Of a DNA stretch of 64,000 nucleotides, positions 7,959 through 16,580 are shown in pieces. The notes below the pieces were generated by a model. It saw only the letters and a program-made list of their open reading frames with translations, was not told where the DNA came from and did no database searches. Position numbers and translations under genes: made by a program. The stretch comes from Candidatus Woesearchaeota archaeon (GTDB lineage: Archaea > Nanobdellota > Nanobdellia > Woesearchaeales > UBA583). Location: NCBI GenBank assembly GCA_023898345.1, contig CP060218.1, positions 558,001-622,000 of the forward strand. Reading direction: 5' to 3'. Every line of letters begins with the position of its first letter. Positions within the stretch are counted from its first letter, which is position 1.

Positions 7959-8516
7959 TTATTCAGAGTAGAATTTTGCAATCCTCTCCTTTCCTCCAAA
8001 GCGTTCAAAGTAATGCTTTGTACCTGTTGCTGCATAAGAACGCCAAAGTGGATTGTCCTGAACAATCATCTCCCTTAACTTTGTCGCGCTAATGTCAATC
8101 AAATCCCCCGAAATTATTTCCTCGGGTTTTACAATACCATATCCTCTTTCTCCAAAAACTTGCTCTACCCAAGGATTCCCGCTCACAACCTTTGTTTTTG
8201 GTGAAAGACCTGCATTTTTCAAAACATAATCCAACCAATCTCTGTCGTTGTTGAAATCGGGCATGTGTACAAAGCGATAGTTTGTCAAAGCCTTGTCTTC
8301 GAGAGACTTTCGAAGCATCATCTCTCTTTCAATTGCAAAGTAAGGATTTTGACTATCGATTTTATTTGCACTCCCTATTCCAATAATAACTTCATCAGCA
8401 TTATTGCAAGCTGCTTCTAACATACTTATGTGCCCAATGTGGGGCGGCTGTGTTCTCTGTGGAACAAAGAGCTTTTCTTTTGCATCGTATTCTATGATGT
8501 TATCTTGCCAAACCAT
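7959..8516 (-). CDS. NMNAT-like nucleotidyltransferase (NadM family variant)
   Basis: 185 residues of HIGH-type nucleotidyltransferase: TQPPHIGH at the N-terminus (HxGH), ADEVIIGIGSANK, PYFAIEREMMLRKSL and ISATKLRE matching the ISxTxxR ATP motif. These fit archaeal nicotinamide-mononucleotide adenylyltransferase, but the normal GRFQPxHxGH start is PQRTQPPHIGH, lacking GRFQ. It heads the operon with two radical SAM enzymes and a CoaE-like kinase; NAD synthesis or adenylylation of another small molecule are both possible. The next gene starts 18 nt after its stop. Confidence 0.8.
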   Translation of the reverse strand: MVWQDNIIEYDAKEKLFVPQRTQPPHIGHISMLEAACNNADEVIIGIGSANKIDSQNPYFAIEREMMLRKSLEDKALTNYRFVHMPDFNNDRDWLDYVLKNAGLSPKTKVVSGNPWVEQVFGERGYGIVKPEEIISGDLIDISATKLREMIVQDNPLWRSYAATGTKHYFERFGGKERIAKFYSE

Positions 8517-8566
8517 CGTACTATATTTGTAGAGTTGTATTTGGCATAGCTATTTCTAACAAAAAA

Positions 8567-9478
8567 ATGTCCGCAGTGTTGTATTTTGAAAAAACATATA
8601 AAGAAATACAGATCTTGAAAACAATGGTATTAGACGCTCAAAGTACAGAAAAAATAAAATCTCTGGTCTATCAGAAACCTAGAACAATTAATGAGCTGGC
8701 TCTTGCATTAGAGAAAAATTGGCGAACTGCCGACAGATATGTCGAGGAACTTGTACAAAAAACTGGAAGCATAAAAACCCTGACCTTTCGGGAAGGAACT
8801 CGAGGAGCATTAAAATTAGTGTATTGGAACAACACAGAAAAAATCTATTCTACAGACGTTCAAGAAGAATTATTTAAAAAAATTGAATTGGGAATTAACA
8901 AGTCAGATTTTTCCCCTTTTGAAATCTATCAGTATCTCGACCCAAATCACAAACACGCATATTACGAAGAAATTGAAAACGAAAAGACATACAATTATCG
9001 TATTGAAACTTTGGTTCCCTACTTTGAGTCAGCAGAAAAAGAAATCTTTATTTTTGCCGGAAATTTAGCATTCATCCACTTAGTGCACAAAGAAAAAACA
9101 CTTTTCGACTATCTTAAAGATTGTATAGAAAGAGGAGTTTTCATTAAAATCATAACGTATGTTAATCTTATTGACATTGAAAATATTGAAAAAGTTCTTT
9201 CCTTAAACTCAGGCTTAAAAGATCCTCTTGTTGAAATAAGACACGAAATCATTCCTGTAAGAGCCTACCTTTTTGATAGTTCAATTGCTCGCTTTGGTGA
9301 AATTGCTTCAGGACAAAAAAAAGTCGGCCAACTACAAAAAACCATTGCTTTCTATTATGAATTTAGAGAAAAAGAATGGGTCGAATGGATCCAAAAACTC
9401 TTTTGGAAAAAATTTCAAAAAGCAATTCCTTCAAACAGACGTATTGAAAATATCCGCAGTATAAAGAAATGGAAGTGA
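8567..9478 (+). CDS. HTH transcriptional regulator with PLD/TrmB-like sensor half
   Basis: 303 residues. Residues ~35-75 form a winged helix-turn-helix (KPRTINELALALEKNWRTADRYVEEL). The C-terminal half (YRIETLVPYFESAEKEIFIFAGNLAF, then CIERGVFIKII) follows the fold of TrmB-type/phospholipase-D-like regulators, without a visible HxK catalytic motif. It is divergent from the NMNAT/radical SAM operon with ~50 bp between starts, so it may regulate that operon. Ligand unknown. Confidence 0.65.
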   Translation: MSAVLYFEKTYKEIQILKTMVLDAQSTEKIKSLVYQKPRTINELALALEKNWRTADRYVEELVQKTGSIKTLTFREGTRGALKLVYWNNTEKIYSTDVQEELFKKIELGINKSDFSPFEIYQYLDPNHKHAYYEEIENEKTYNYRIETLVPYFESAEKEIFIFAGNLAFIHLVHKEKTLFDYLKDCIERGVFIKIITYVNLIDIENIEKVLSLNSGLKDPLVEIRHEIIPVRAYLFDSSIARFGEIASGQKKVGQLQKTIAFYYEFREKEWVEWIQKLFWKKFQKAIPSNRRIENIRSIKKWK

Positions 9479-9481
9479 AAA

Positions 9482-10009
9482 TTATCCTACAGACACAACC
9501 ATAGAAGTTTTGTACTGCTTCCCCGTTCTTTTGCTTTCTAAAATTAGGGTTGTAATAAAATCGCACTGATTGCCTGTAACACCGTCCGCATAAATTTTGA
9601 GGGGGAAACTCGCTGAATCCTCAGCTCCGACAGCCGCAAAAACATTTGCAGCATAAATACTAATATGTCCGCAATCGTCTGAGCTTAACTCGTAGTCAGG
9701 CCCTGAAACTCCCGAAATAGAAATCTTAAATTCGTCGGCCTGATTATTTTTGTTTGTCATGTACACACGAAAAAGAGCTTCTTCACCTGCATCCAAAGCC
9801 ATTGTCGGTGCACAAATCCAGTCGTCGGTGTTACACTCCAAAGCTGAAATGCCCGTACGCACGTCGTCGTTCATCTTTCTAATTTCATCTTCTGCGCTTG
9901 CCGAGATTTTAGCAAACAAACCCATGCCAAGTCCAAAGAGAAGAATTCCTATGATGAGCATAACAACCATATTAACTGAAAGTTCCATAGCTTTTTTTGA
10001 AGAAAACAT
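9482..10009 (-). CDS. Pilin-like secreted protein with class III signal peptide
   Basis: Starts MFSSKKAMELSVNMVV followed by one hydrophobic segment (MLIIGILLFGLGMGLF). The KKAMELS junction fits archaeal preflagellin/pilin peptidase processing. The remaining ~135 residues are acidic, beta-rich and contain four Cys (ECNTDDWIC, DDCGHI, NQCDFI). DPANN genomes carry many such proteins. ATG 10009 is chosen because a TTTATAAA element is centred ~26 nt upstream; the frame extends to a TTG at 10021. Confidence 0.7.
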   Translation of the reverse strand: MFSSKKAMELSVNMVVMLIIGILLFGLGMGLFAKISASAEDEIRKMNDDVRTGISALECNTDDWICAPTMALDAGEEALFRVYMTNKNNQADEFKISISGVSGPDYELSSDDCGHISIYAANVFAAVGAEDSASFPLKIYADGVTGNQCDFITTLILESKRTGKQYKTSMVVSVG

Positions 10010-10104
10010 AAATGTAAGCAATAAAAACTATTTATAAAATTTGTTTTGAGAGGAAGGAAAAACACAAAGAAAAACTTTAAAACAAAAACCAAAATGAAAT
10101 CCTT

Positions 10105-10956
10105 ATGTCCCTTTGGATTCTCTTTGCAAGTATTTCTGCCTTCTCCGAATCACTCAAAGCATTGCTTCACAGAAAAATAATGCTAAGCGAAGATCCTGTC
10201 GTGTATGCTTTAGTTGAAAATATTCTTGCAGCCTTAATCTTTCTCATCTTCATTTCTTCTTTCTCTCTCCCAAAAGAAAATAGTGCTTGGTTACTCATAA
10301 CATTATCTTCTGCCTTATGGCTAAGTATTTCTATTTTATCACAATACAGCTACAAATACACAAAAGTTACCATCCAAGAACCCCTTAAACAAACTAGGCT
10401 CCTTTGGGTTTTACTTCTAAGTATCATTTTTCTTCATGAACTTCTTACAAGACAAAAAATTCTAGGTACACTCTTGATCTGTTGTGGACTTGCTTATCTT
10501 TCCTACGACAAAAAGAAAAAATTTGGTTCACTAAAAGAAAAAGGGGTTCTTTTCACACTCGCAACAGCATTTCTTTTTGCACTAGTTACCATTGTTGACA
10601 AAGCTGCATTAAAATATTTTAATCCTGAAACGTATGGCTTTCTTGTCTACCTTTTTCCAGGACTTGCTCTCATCCTCATAAATAGTCGAAAGTCACAACT
10701 AAAAAAACTGAGTTCTCTTTGGAAAAATAAATTCTGGTTTGTTGGGCTTGTTGCTCTAAGTAGTTTCTCCTATTATTATTTCAAACTCAAAGCCCTTCAA
10801 CTTGCAGACACTTCACTAGTTTTTCCTCTTATTCGCAGTGCAAGTATTCTAACTATTCTGGGTGGAATTATCTTTTTGAAAGAAAAAGAACAACTAAGCA
10901 AGAAACTTCTTAGCTCTGCCATTGTTTTTGTCGGTGTGCTTTGCTTAGTTTTGTGA
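10105..10956 (+). CDS. EamA/DMT-family transporter
   Basis: 283 residues with about ten hydrophobic helices arranged as two five-helix halves, typical of drug/metabolite (EamA) transporters. Seen: SLWILFASISAFSESL at the start, a first-half motif around LLSIIFLHELLTRQKILGTLLI and the matching second-half ILGGIIFLKEKEQLSKKLLSS. Substrate cannot be inferred. TATA-like CTTTAAAAC lies ~27 nt before ATG 10105. Confidence 0.82.
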   Translation: MSLWILFASISAFSESLKALLHRKIMLSEDPVVYALVENILAALIFLIFISSFSLPKENSAWLLITLSSALWLSISILSQYSYKYTKVTIQEPLKQTRLLWVLLLSIIFLHELLTRQKILGTLLICCGLAYLSYDKKKKFGSLKEKGVLFTLATAFLFALVTIVDKAALKYFNPETYGFLVYLFPGLALILINSRKSQLKKLSSLWKNKFWFVGLVALSSFSYYYFKLKALQLADTSLVFPLIRSASILTILGGIIFLKEKEQLSKKLLSSAIVFVGVLCLVL

Positions 10957-10958
10957 AC

Positions 10959-11435
10959 TTACTCTCGAATTTTCTGACAAGCCTTTGCACAGACCTGCGA
11001 CAAAAAAGGGGTTTGCTTTTCGAGTTTCTCAATCTCTTCAAGTCCCATCCAATGTACTGAGTCTGTGTCCTCCAAAGCTTGAGGCTCTCCTGACAAATGC
11101 TCGCATAAGAAAAAAACAAATAGCTTTTTTTCGTCTTTTCCAATATGAGAATTAAGCAAACTAAGCACTTCAACTTCAATACCTACTTCTTCCATAATCT
11201 CTCTTTTTACCGCATGAATAAGCACATCAGATGTATTTGAATCTTCCTCAACTTTGCCGCCGGGAATGCCAAAATACCCTGGAAGAACATCTTCATCCTC
11301 AGATCTTTTTGCAATCAGAATTTTCTTTTCGGTATTGAAGATAACGGCGCTTACAACAACAATATACTCTTTGACAGCTACCACAAAAAAAGCAGACCCT
11401 AAAGCACTTATAACAATTTCTAAAGTTTCCAACAC
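10959..11435 (-). CDS. NUDIX hydrolase
   Basis: 158 residues. The N-terminus is hydrophobic (ISALGSAFFVVAVKEY). The NUDIX box reads PGGKVEE ... VKREIMEEVGI: the REIMEEVG half is intact and the GG half present, but the spacing between them is about four residues longer than the classical GX5EX7REUXEE, as in some GGKVE...REVMEEVGIE subfamilies. It hydrolyses a nucleoside diphosphate derivative; substrate unknown. It starts at GTG 11435, ~22 nt from the centre of a symmetric TATA shared with tRNA-Arg. Its 3' end nearly touches the convergent transporter gene. Confidence 0.82.
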   Translation of the reverse strand: MLETLEIVISALGSAFFVVAVKEYIVVVSAVIFNTEKKILIAKRSEDEDVLPGYFGIPGGKVEEDSNTSDVLIHAVKREIMEEVGIEVEVLSLLNSHIGKDEKKLFVFFLCEHLSGEPQALEDTDSVHWMGLEEIEKLEKQTPFLSQVCAKACQKIRE

Positions 11436-11451
11436 AAAAATGTGCCGTATG

Positions 11452-11461
11452 TTTTATAAAA
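11452..11461. promoter_or_regulatory. Symmetric TATA box between the NUDIX gene and tRNA-Arg
   Basis: TTTTATAAAA is a perfect palindrome. Its centre is ~22 nt from the NUDIX GTG (11435, minus) and ~28 nt from the tRNA-Arg 5' end (11485, plus), the right distance for archaeal transcription starts in both directions. Confidence 0.55.
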
Positions 11462-11484
11462 GCAATAGGATTTGTGTCTGTATT

Positions 11485-11559
11485 GGCCTCGTAGTCTAGT
11501 CTGGATATGATATCAGCCTTCTAAGCTGAGGGTCGAGGGTTCGAATCCCTCCGGGGTCG
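11485..11559 (+). tRNA. tRNA-Arg(TCT)
   Basis: Full cloverleaf: acceptor GGCCTCG/CGGGGTC (one G-T and one T-G wobble), anticodon stem TCAGC/GCTGA with loop CTTCTAA (anticodon TCT), T arm GAGGG-TTCGAAT-CCCTC, discriminator G. No intron. CCA is not encoded. It sits between a divergent NUDIX gene and a convergent lysA-like gene, with the shared TATA 28 nt upstream. Confidence 0.95.
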
Positions 11560-11561
11560 CT

Positions 11562-12827
11562 TTATATTTTTATATCGTCTTTGTATATATCTTCAAGCTT
11601 TTGTCTTCTTCGTATAAGAACAAGTTCACCCGTTTTTCTCACAAGAAACTCTGCTGCACGAGGTCTTGAATTGTAGTTCGCGCAAGCCATGGACGAGCAA
11701 TAAGAACCAGCACCTCCAACTACTACAAGATCACCAATTTCTGCTTCCCATAATGTTCTTGTTGCAATTTCTTCAGAGTTTCCACGTTCACAACTGAGGA
11801 TATCGCCACTTTCACAGCATGGCCCAACGACCACATAAGGATAAGGATTTTCTTTTTCATGTCCAATCGGAATATGATAGAGAGGATGCTGGGCTCCATA
11901 CATGGGAATTCTGGCATTTTCTGTCATCCCAGTATCTAGTTTCACAAAAGTAAACCCTTCTTTTCCCGTACTAACTATGTCCTTTATTTTTGAGATGATG
12001 TATCCTTCATTTGCAATAGATGCAGTTCCAGGCTCAATTTCGAGGTGGATTTTTCTTCCGGTTTTTTCATGGAATTCTCTAAAAAGCTTGGCGCTCCCCT
12101 TACTAATTTCGGAAATGTCGACACTCTTTTCATCCTTCATCCGAGCAACCTTAAACCCTCCACCAAGATTTACAATTTTTACATCTTGAAAAATAGAGAG
12201 GAGTTCAATTGCTTTTCCAGCGACTAACTTTTGTTTTTCAGGATCCGAACCAGAACCTATGTGAATATGGATTCTTTCTAAACAAAGCTCATATTTTCGG
12301 AGGAGACTTTGAATTTTGTCGATCTGTGCATAAATGCCAAAACTTGAACTAAGACCGCCTGTCGAGGTTGCTTTTGTCCATCCTGAACCTATGCCAACAT
12401 TGAAACGGACGCTGATCTTGTGTTTTGGAAAACATTTTCCAAATTCTTCAAGTTGAAAAAGAGAGGTAGCATTAAAGAGAACTCCTTTTTCTACTAAATC
12501 TTGAAGTTCTTCTTTCGAAGGAGAATCCTGACTTGTAAGAAGAATTTTTTCTGCTCTTATGTTTGCTGCCATTGCTCTGTAACATTCAAAAACTGAGCTT
12601 GCATCAATATGAAATCCATTTGAGTCAAATAGTTGTAGAAGTGCAAGGTTAGAATTGGTTTTCATAGCATATCTTACAGTCAGCCCAAAAGGAGCTTCAA
12701 AGGATTTTAACTTCTCTAGATTTTTTAGAATATCTTCTTCAAAATAACAAAAACAAGGGGTTTCTTGAACGAGACTTTTACATATTTTTTCTTTTGATTC
12801 TGGTAAAACAAGTGGCATTTCTTCCAT
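11562..12827 (-). CDS. lysA: Diaminopimelate decarboxylase-like PLP enzyme (fold type III)
   Basis: 421 residues. PLP lysine in RYAMKTNSN (K56), HIHIGSGS, NLGGGFK (phosphate loop), EIEPGTAS and GPCCESGD with the Cys and acidic residues that act across the dimer. This matches LysA/ornithine-DAP decarboxylases (alanine-racemase fold). No other lysine-pathway genes are present in the window, so the substrate could be meso-DAP or another basic amino acid; the symbol is tentative. A TATA-like AATATAAA is ~26 nt before ATG 12827. Its stop lies 2 nt from the end of the opposing tRNA-Arg. Confidence 0.85.
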   Translation of the reverse strand: MEEMPLVLPESKEKICKSLVQETPCFCYFEEDILKNLEKLKSFEAPFGLTVRYAMKTNSNLALLQLFDSNGFHIDASSVFECYRAMAANIRAEKILLTSQDSPSKEELQDLVEKGVLFNATSLFQLEEFGKCFPKHKISVRFNVGIGSGWTKATSTGGLSSSFGIYAQIDKIQSLLRKYELCLERIHIHIGSGSDPEKQKLVAGKAIELLSIFQDVKIVNLGGGFKVARMKDEKSVDISEISKGSAKLFREFHEKTGRKIHLEIEPGTASIANEGYIISKIKDIVSTGKEGFTFVKLDTGMTENARIPMYGAQHPLYHIPIGHEKENPYPYVVVGPCCESGDILSCERGNSEEIATRTLWEAEIGDLVVVGGAGSYCSSMACANYNSRPRAAEFLVRKTGELVLIRRRQKLEDIYKDDIKI

Positions 12828-12870
12828 GTAAAAAACTTACTCCCAGAAGTTTATATTTTTTTGGAAGTTT

Positions 12871-12945
12871 ACTTCCTTAGCTAGACATTATACCCTAGAG
12901 CTCTGCTCCGATTGGGATAGACATATTCTAACGCGTTACTTTATA
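12871..12945 (-). repeat. Dispersed repeat A, copy 3 (internally deleted)
   Basis: Reverse orientation: CTTCCTTAGCTAGACATTAT, then CTCTGCTCCGATTGGGATAG, then ACATATTCTAACGCG. The central palindromic segment present in copies 2 and 6 is missing. It lies between lysA and the subtilase-LamG gene. Confidence 0.8.
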
Positions 12946-12966
12946 GTAAAAAAAAAGTTCCTCTTT

Positions 12967-15900
12967 CTACTCATAACTAATGCCTTCTTCAAAAAGCTGG
13001 AAAACTTCGTCGCCGTTCAAGCTTGTATTCCACACACTGATTTCATCGAGAAGGCAATTCACTTCGTAGCTGGCTGTGGGGTGGCGGCCAAAGTAAAGCG
13101 AAGCTTCGGGGAGTGTATTTTCAGCGCCACTTTTGCTCCCGATAAAAGTGCCGTTAAGGTAGTATTGCAAACCGGAACTTGTGCTGACGAAGGTGACATG
13201 GTGCCAGGTGTTCAAAGAGAGTTGGCCAAAGGCATCGTATTCGTATGTCCCGTTTCCAAGCAGCGCATCTATTGTTCTGTCGCCGGGCCAGTTCAAAACG
13301 GTTCCTTGGCCGAGGTGTCCGACGTCGGAGTTTGTCACTAAGTATTTGTTGCCGCTGCCGCTGCGAAAGTTCACCCAAAAGGAAAGTGTTTTGATTGTTC
13401 CATTTACGGGAAGATCTAGATAGCTTGTGCCTGATGTTCCGGGCAGATCAAAGGAGGAACCGTCAATGCCCCAACTGTTATAGGTCACGGAGCTGCCTTT
13501 GCTGCCGTCATGGTGATAGGAGGAATTGTCGAGTACGGAATTTTCGCCTTTCCAATGACCTAACAAACTTGTATTTGCTGGAAGGCCGGAGTTACTTGGT
13601 GGTGAGGTTGGTGTGTCAAAGTTTTCCATGCTTGCTGCATAGAGTTGGTAGATGTTGCTTTGGTTAAGGGAAACACCCCACACACTGATTTCATCGAGAA
13701 GGCAATTCACTTCGTAGCTGGCTGTGGGGTGTCTTCCAAGGTAAAGGGAAGCTTCGCTAAGGGAATTGATGGCTCCGACTGTTAGGCCTTTGTACGCGCC
13801 GTTGAGATAGTACTCTTGGCCTGAGCCTGTGCTGACGAAGGTGACGTAGTACCAGGTGTTCAAAGAGAGGGTTCCGAAATCATTGAAGGCATATACTCCG
13901 TTTCCGAGAAGGGAGTCTATTGTTCTGTCGCCGGGCCAGTTCACAACGGTTCCTTGGCCGAGGTATCCGACGTCGGAGTTTGTTACGAGGTATTTGTTGC
14001 CGGTGCCGCTGCGAAAGTTCACCCAAAAGGAAAGTGTTTTGATTGTTCCATTGATGGGAAGATCTAGATAACTTGTACCTGATGTTCCGGGGAGGTCAAA
14101 GGCTGTTCCGAAGGGGCCGGAGGTGGTGTACGTGACGGCTGATCCGAGTGTTGCGCTTTTGTTATTTGCCGAACTGTCGAGGGAAGTATTTTCGCCTTTC
14201 CAGTATCCGATTAAGCCGTAGCTGTTGTTAAAGGGGGAAACTGGGGCAAGTTCTTCTTCGCTTGCGAGGCTGTACTTTTGCGGACAGTCCAAAGCGTTAC
14301 AGTCGCTTGCACTCACAACAACGAGCCACTGCCCGGACTCGATTTCGCTTGTATTCACGTACACTTGCTCGACGTTGTTGAGGTGATCGCTTTCGTTACG
14401 CCAAGCTTCTCGTGCGGGTGTGTTCGGGTCGAGTGTCCAGGGATAGAATGTTTGTCCGGAGGGTGAGAGGAGTTTGAGATCTAAGTCGTTGATGAGGTTG
14501 GCTCCGGGAACGTCGTCCCAAGCTAGCGTTACTTTGAGTGAGCTTTGTGCACTGATGTTGATTGCGTACACGTCCACGTCAGAGATGTCTGAAATGTTTG
14601 CTTCTAGGAATGTTCCGTTGATGATTCGGTCCACAGCTCCTTTGGCGTTGAGTAGTCCGTACCCGTTCACGTAGTCGGGGCCGTCGACTAATACTTCACC
14701 TCCTTCACCATTTGCTAGATCTAATGCTGAATCAAGTAAGATTGTTTTGATAGTTGAAGGTAATGGAACACCCGAGTAACCAGTTTTAGTCCATTGTTCA
14801 AACATTAGAGCAATTGTTCCACTAACATGAGGTGCAGAGAAAGAAGTTCCACAGTCATAAGAATAGCTGTCATTCAAATCAGCTGATATTACACAACCCG
14901 GTGCTACAATTTCTGGTTTTAATCTTCCAGCATCAGTTGGACCATAGCTACTAAATGAAGCTGGTTGGTAATAGTTTAGTACTTTCTCAACTGCTCCAAC
15001 TCCAATAGTGTTTTTAGAACCTTTAATAGGGTCTATTGTATAATAGGGGTAATTAGGATTTGTGTCTTCAGTTACATTTTTACAAGGATTCGATAATCCA
15101 TCTCTTTCATTACCTATTGATACAACGATAGGAATAGGCCTAGAATCTGTATAAGGCCAAATAGTGTCTTCTGCACCATGATAAACAATTTTATCAAATA
15201 ATTCACCTACTGCTTCATAATCTCCATACAAATCACAGTTATCTATTCCAATTACTACAGGTGTCTCGTTATAGCCTGGCAAAAATCTTTTTATATTTTG
15301 TCCCCATGAATTGCTTGCTAGAACTGCACCATGGTCTCTAATTCCATCCAAATATTCATCTTCAACATTATTTACATTATCATAAAAATCTGTGACATTA
15401 TTTTGATTATAGTCTGTTTCATATGCAATTAAATCTGCCTTTATGGCAATTCCTCTGTAGGAATAATTTAATGTTCCGGCTCCAACCATTATTCCTGCAA
15501 CTCTTGTTGCATGATTGCTAGTATCAGAAGAAAAAGGAGGTTCCTGATTATTGATTCTTCCATTCAAATCTGAATGTTCATAAGGAATATTACCCTCATA
15601 TTGTAAAATTATTATCCCAGTTCCAGTCAAATTATATGTTGAAAAATTTTGTAAAACATTGGCATTGATTATTTCTCTTGATGATGAAAGTTGATTTCCA
15701 AAATAAAATGGAATTTCTTCAACTATAACAACTTCATTTAGATCTAATAATTTATCAAAATCATTTTCAGACATTTTAACAGTTAGTGAATTTATAGTTG
15801 GAATCTCATTCATAACTTCAAAATCATTCTGAGTCATTATTTCTTTAGCTTCTTCCATCGTCAAATCCTTTTGAAATTTAACTAATAAATATAAATTATT

Positions 15901-16464
15901 ATTCTCATCTTTAGTCCAAAAGCTAAATTTTTTCTCGTTCAGTTTAGATTTTACTTTGTAAGCTTTTTTTATTTCACCAATGTTTCTTACTAAATACTTG
16001 TCATCGAATTTTGAATTTTTTAATTTTAAATCATTGTTTTTATCTATTTCAAAAATATTGTCAAAGTTATCTTCTACTAAAATATACCATGTATCGTTTG
16101 AGATGTATTGAACAAGTCTAATTCCTTCAGATTTTAGTTCTTTGATTTCTTGCTTAGATGGATTTCTATTAAATTGAAGAATAAAATATTCTTTGTTATT
16201 AGAAGTGAGAATTTTTAATTTGTCTTTTACTTTTGTTTTTATAGTATCATCCAAGTCTGTTTCATAATATCTAAATTTTATCTTTTTAGATTCTTTATCT
16301 TTGTAAGGATTGACTTCTTCCAAACTTATATTAGATGAGGGGCTAATTTCTTCCAGAATAATTATTGAGGAGTTATTAGATTCATTCAAAGATGTATTGA
16401 AAGCAAATATTGAACTTACACATGTTAAGAAAAGTAAGGTTAATCTTTTAGTTATGTTTTTCAT
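12967..16464 (-). CDS. Secreted subtilase (S8) with PPC-like domain and two LamG domains; mosaic gene
   Basis: 1165 residues: signal peptide (1-22), pro-region (~25-255), S8 catalytic domain (~260-610), a Kp43-like beta-sandwich (~615-740, AWDDVPGANLINDLDL), then two tandem LamG/ConA-like domains (~750-950, ~960-1160) that are near-duplicates. Active-site Ser in GTSFSAPH (~538), His in SNHATRVAG, oxyanion Asn in SIGNERDG. The canonical Asp position reads QYEG, apparently Glu (or Tyr) instead of Asp. Base composition changes sharply near 14690: the C-terminal part is GC-richer, while the catalytic half and everything upstream to ~18430 is very AT-rich. The gene looks assembled by exchange of its N-terminal half. 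Confidence 0.85.
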   Translation of the reverse strand: MKNITKRLTLLFLTCVSSIFAFNTSLNESNNSSIIILEEISPSSNISLEEVNPYKDKESKKIKFRYYETDLDDTIKTKVKDKLKILTSNNKEYFILQFNRNPSKQEIKELKSEGIRLVQYISNDTWYILVEDNFDNIFEIDKNNDLKLKNSKFDDKYLVRNIGEIKKAYKVKSKLNEKKFSFWTKDENNNLYLLVKFQKDLTMEEAKEIMTQNDFEVMNEIPTINSLTVKMSENDFDKLLDLNEVVIVEEIPFYFGNQLSSSREIINANVLQNFSTYNLTGTGIIILQYEGNIPYEHSDLNGRINNQEPPFSSDTSNHATRVAGIMVGAGTLNYSYRGIAIKADLIAYETDYNQNNVTDFYDNVNNVEDEYLDGIRDHGAVLASNSWGQNIKRFLPGYNETPVVIGIDNCDLYGDYEAVGELFDKIVYHGAEDTIWPYTDSRPIPIVVSIGNERDGLSNPCKNVTEDTNPNYPYYTIDPIKGSKNTIGVGAVEKVLNYYQPASFSSYGPTDAGRLKPEIVAPGCVISADLNDSYSYDCGTSFSAPHVSGTIALMFEQWTKTGYSGVPLPSTIKTILLDSALDLANGEGGEVLVDGPDYVNGYGLLNAKGAVDRIINGTFLEANISDISDVDVYAINISAQSSLKVTLAWDDVPGANLINDLDLKLLSPSGQTFYPWTLDPNTPAREAWRNESDHLNNVEQVYVNTSEIESGQWLVVVSASDCNALDCPQKYSLASEEELAPVSPFNNSYGLIGYWKGENTSLDSSANNKSATLGSAVTYTTSGPFGTAFDLPGTSGTSYLDLPINGTIKTLSFWVNFRSGTGNKYLVTNSDVGYLGQGTVVNWPGDRTIDSLLGNGVYAFNDFGTLSLNTWYYVTFVSTGSGQEYYLNGAYKGLTVGAINSLSEASLYLGRHPTASYEVNCLLDEISVWGVSLNQSNIYQLYAASMENFDTPTSPPSNSGLPANTSLLGHWKGENSVLDNSSYHHDGSKGSSVTYNSWGIDGSSFDLPGTSGTSYLDLPVNGTIKTLSFWVNFRSGSGNKYLVTNSDVGHLGQGTVLNWPGDRTIDALLGNGTYEYDAFGQLSLNTWHHVTFVSTSSGLQYYLNGTFIGSKSGAENTLPEASLYFGRHPTASYEVNCLLDEISVWNTSLNGDEVFQLFEEGISYE
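13001..14160 (-). repeat. Tandem LamG duplication inside the subtilase gene
   Basis: The two LamG coding segments (about 13001-13490 and 13670-14160) are almost the same at the DNA level over long runs, for example the GTTTGTCAC/GTTTGTTAC segment near 13331 and 13978 and the CACACACTGATTTCATCGAG segment near 13030 and 13680. They share invariant protein blocks such as GTSYLDLP, LSFWVNFRSG and HPTASYEVNCLLDEISVW. This indicates recent duplication or gene conversion. Confidence 0.85.
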
Positions 16465-16580
16465 TTAAATTTGAGAAATAAGAATTTGTGTTAAAAATTT
16501 ATAATTCAATTTAAGTAATGAATTTACTTTTTTGAAATAATTAGCAAAATATTTATAAACATAATAACTAAATTATACCT

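Noticed and set aside
13081..14674. Several plus-strand ORFs opposite the LamG region
   Set aside because: They are shadows of the GC-richer subtilase-LamG gene on the minus strand, with Ser/Arg/Cys-rich low-quality translations.
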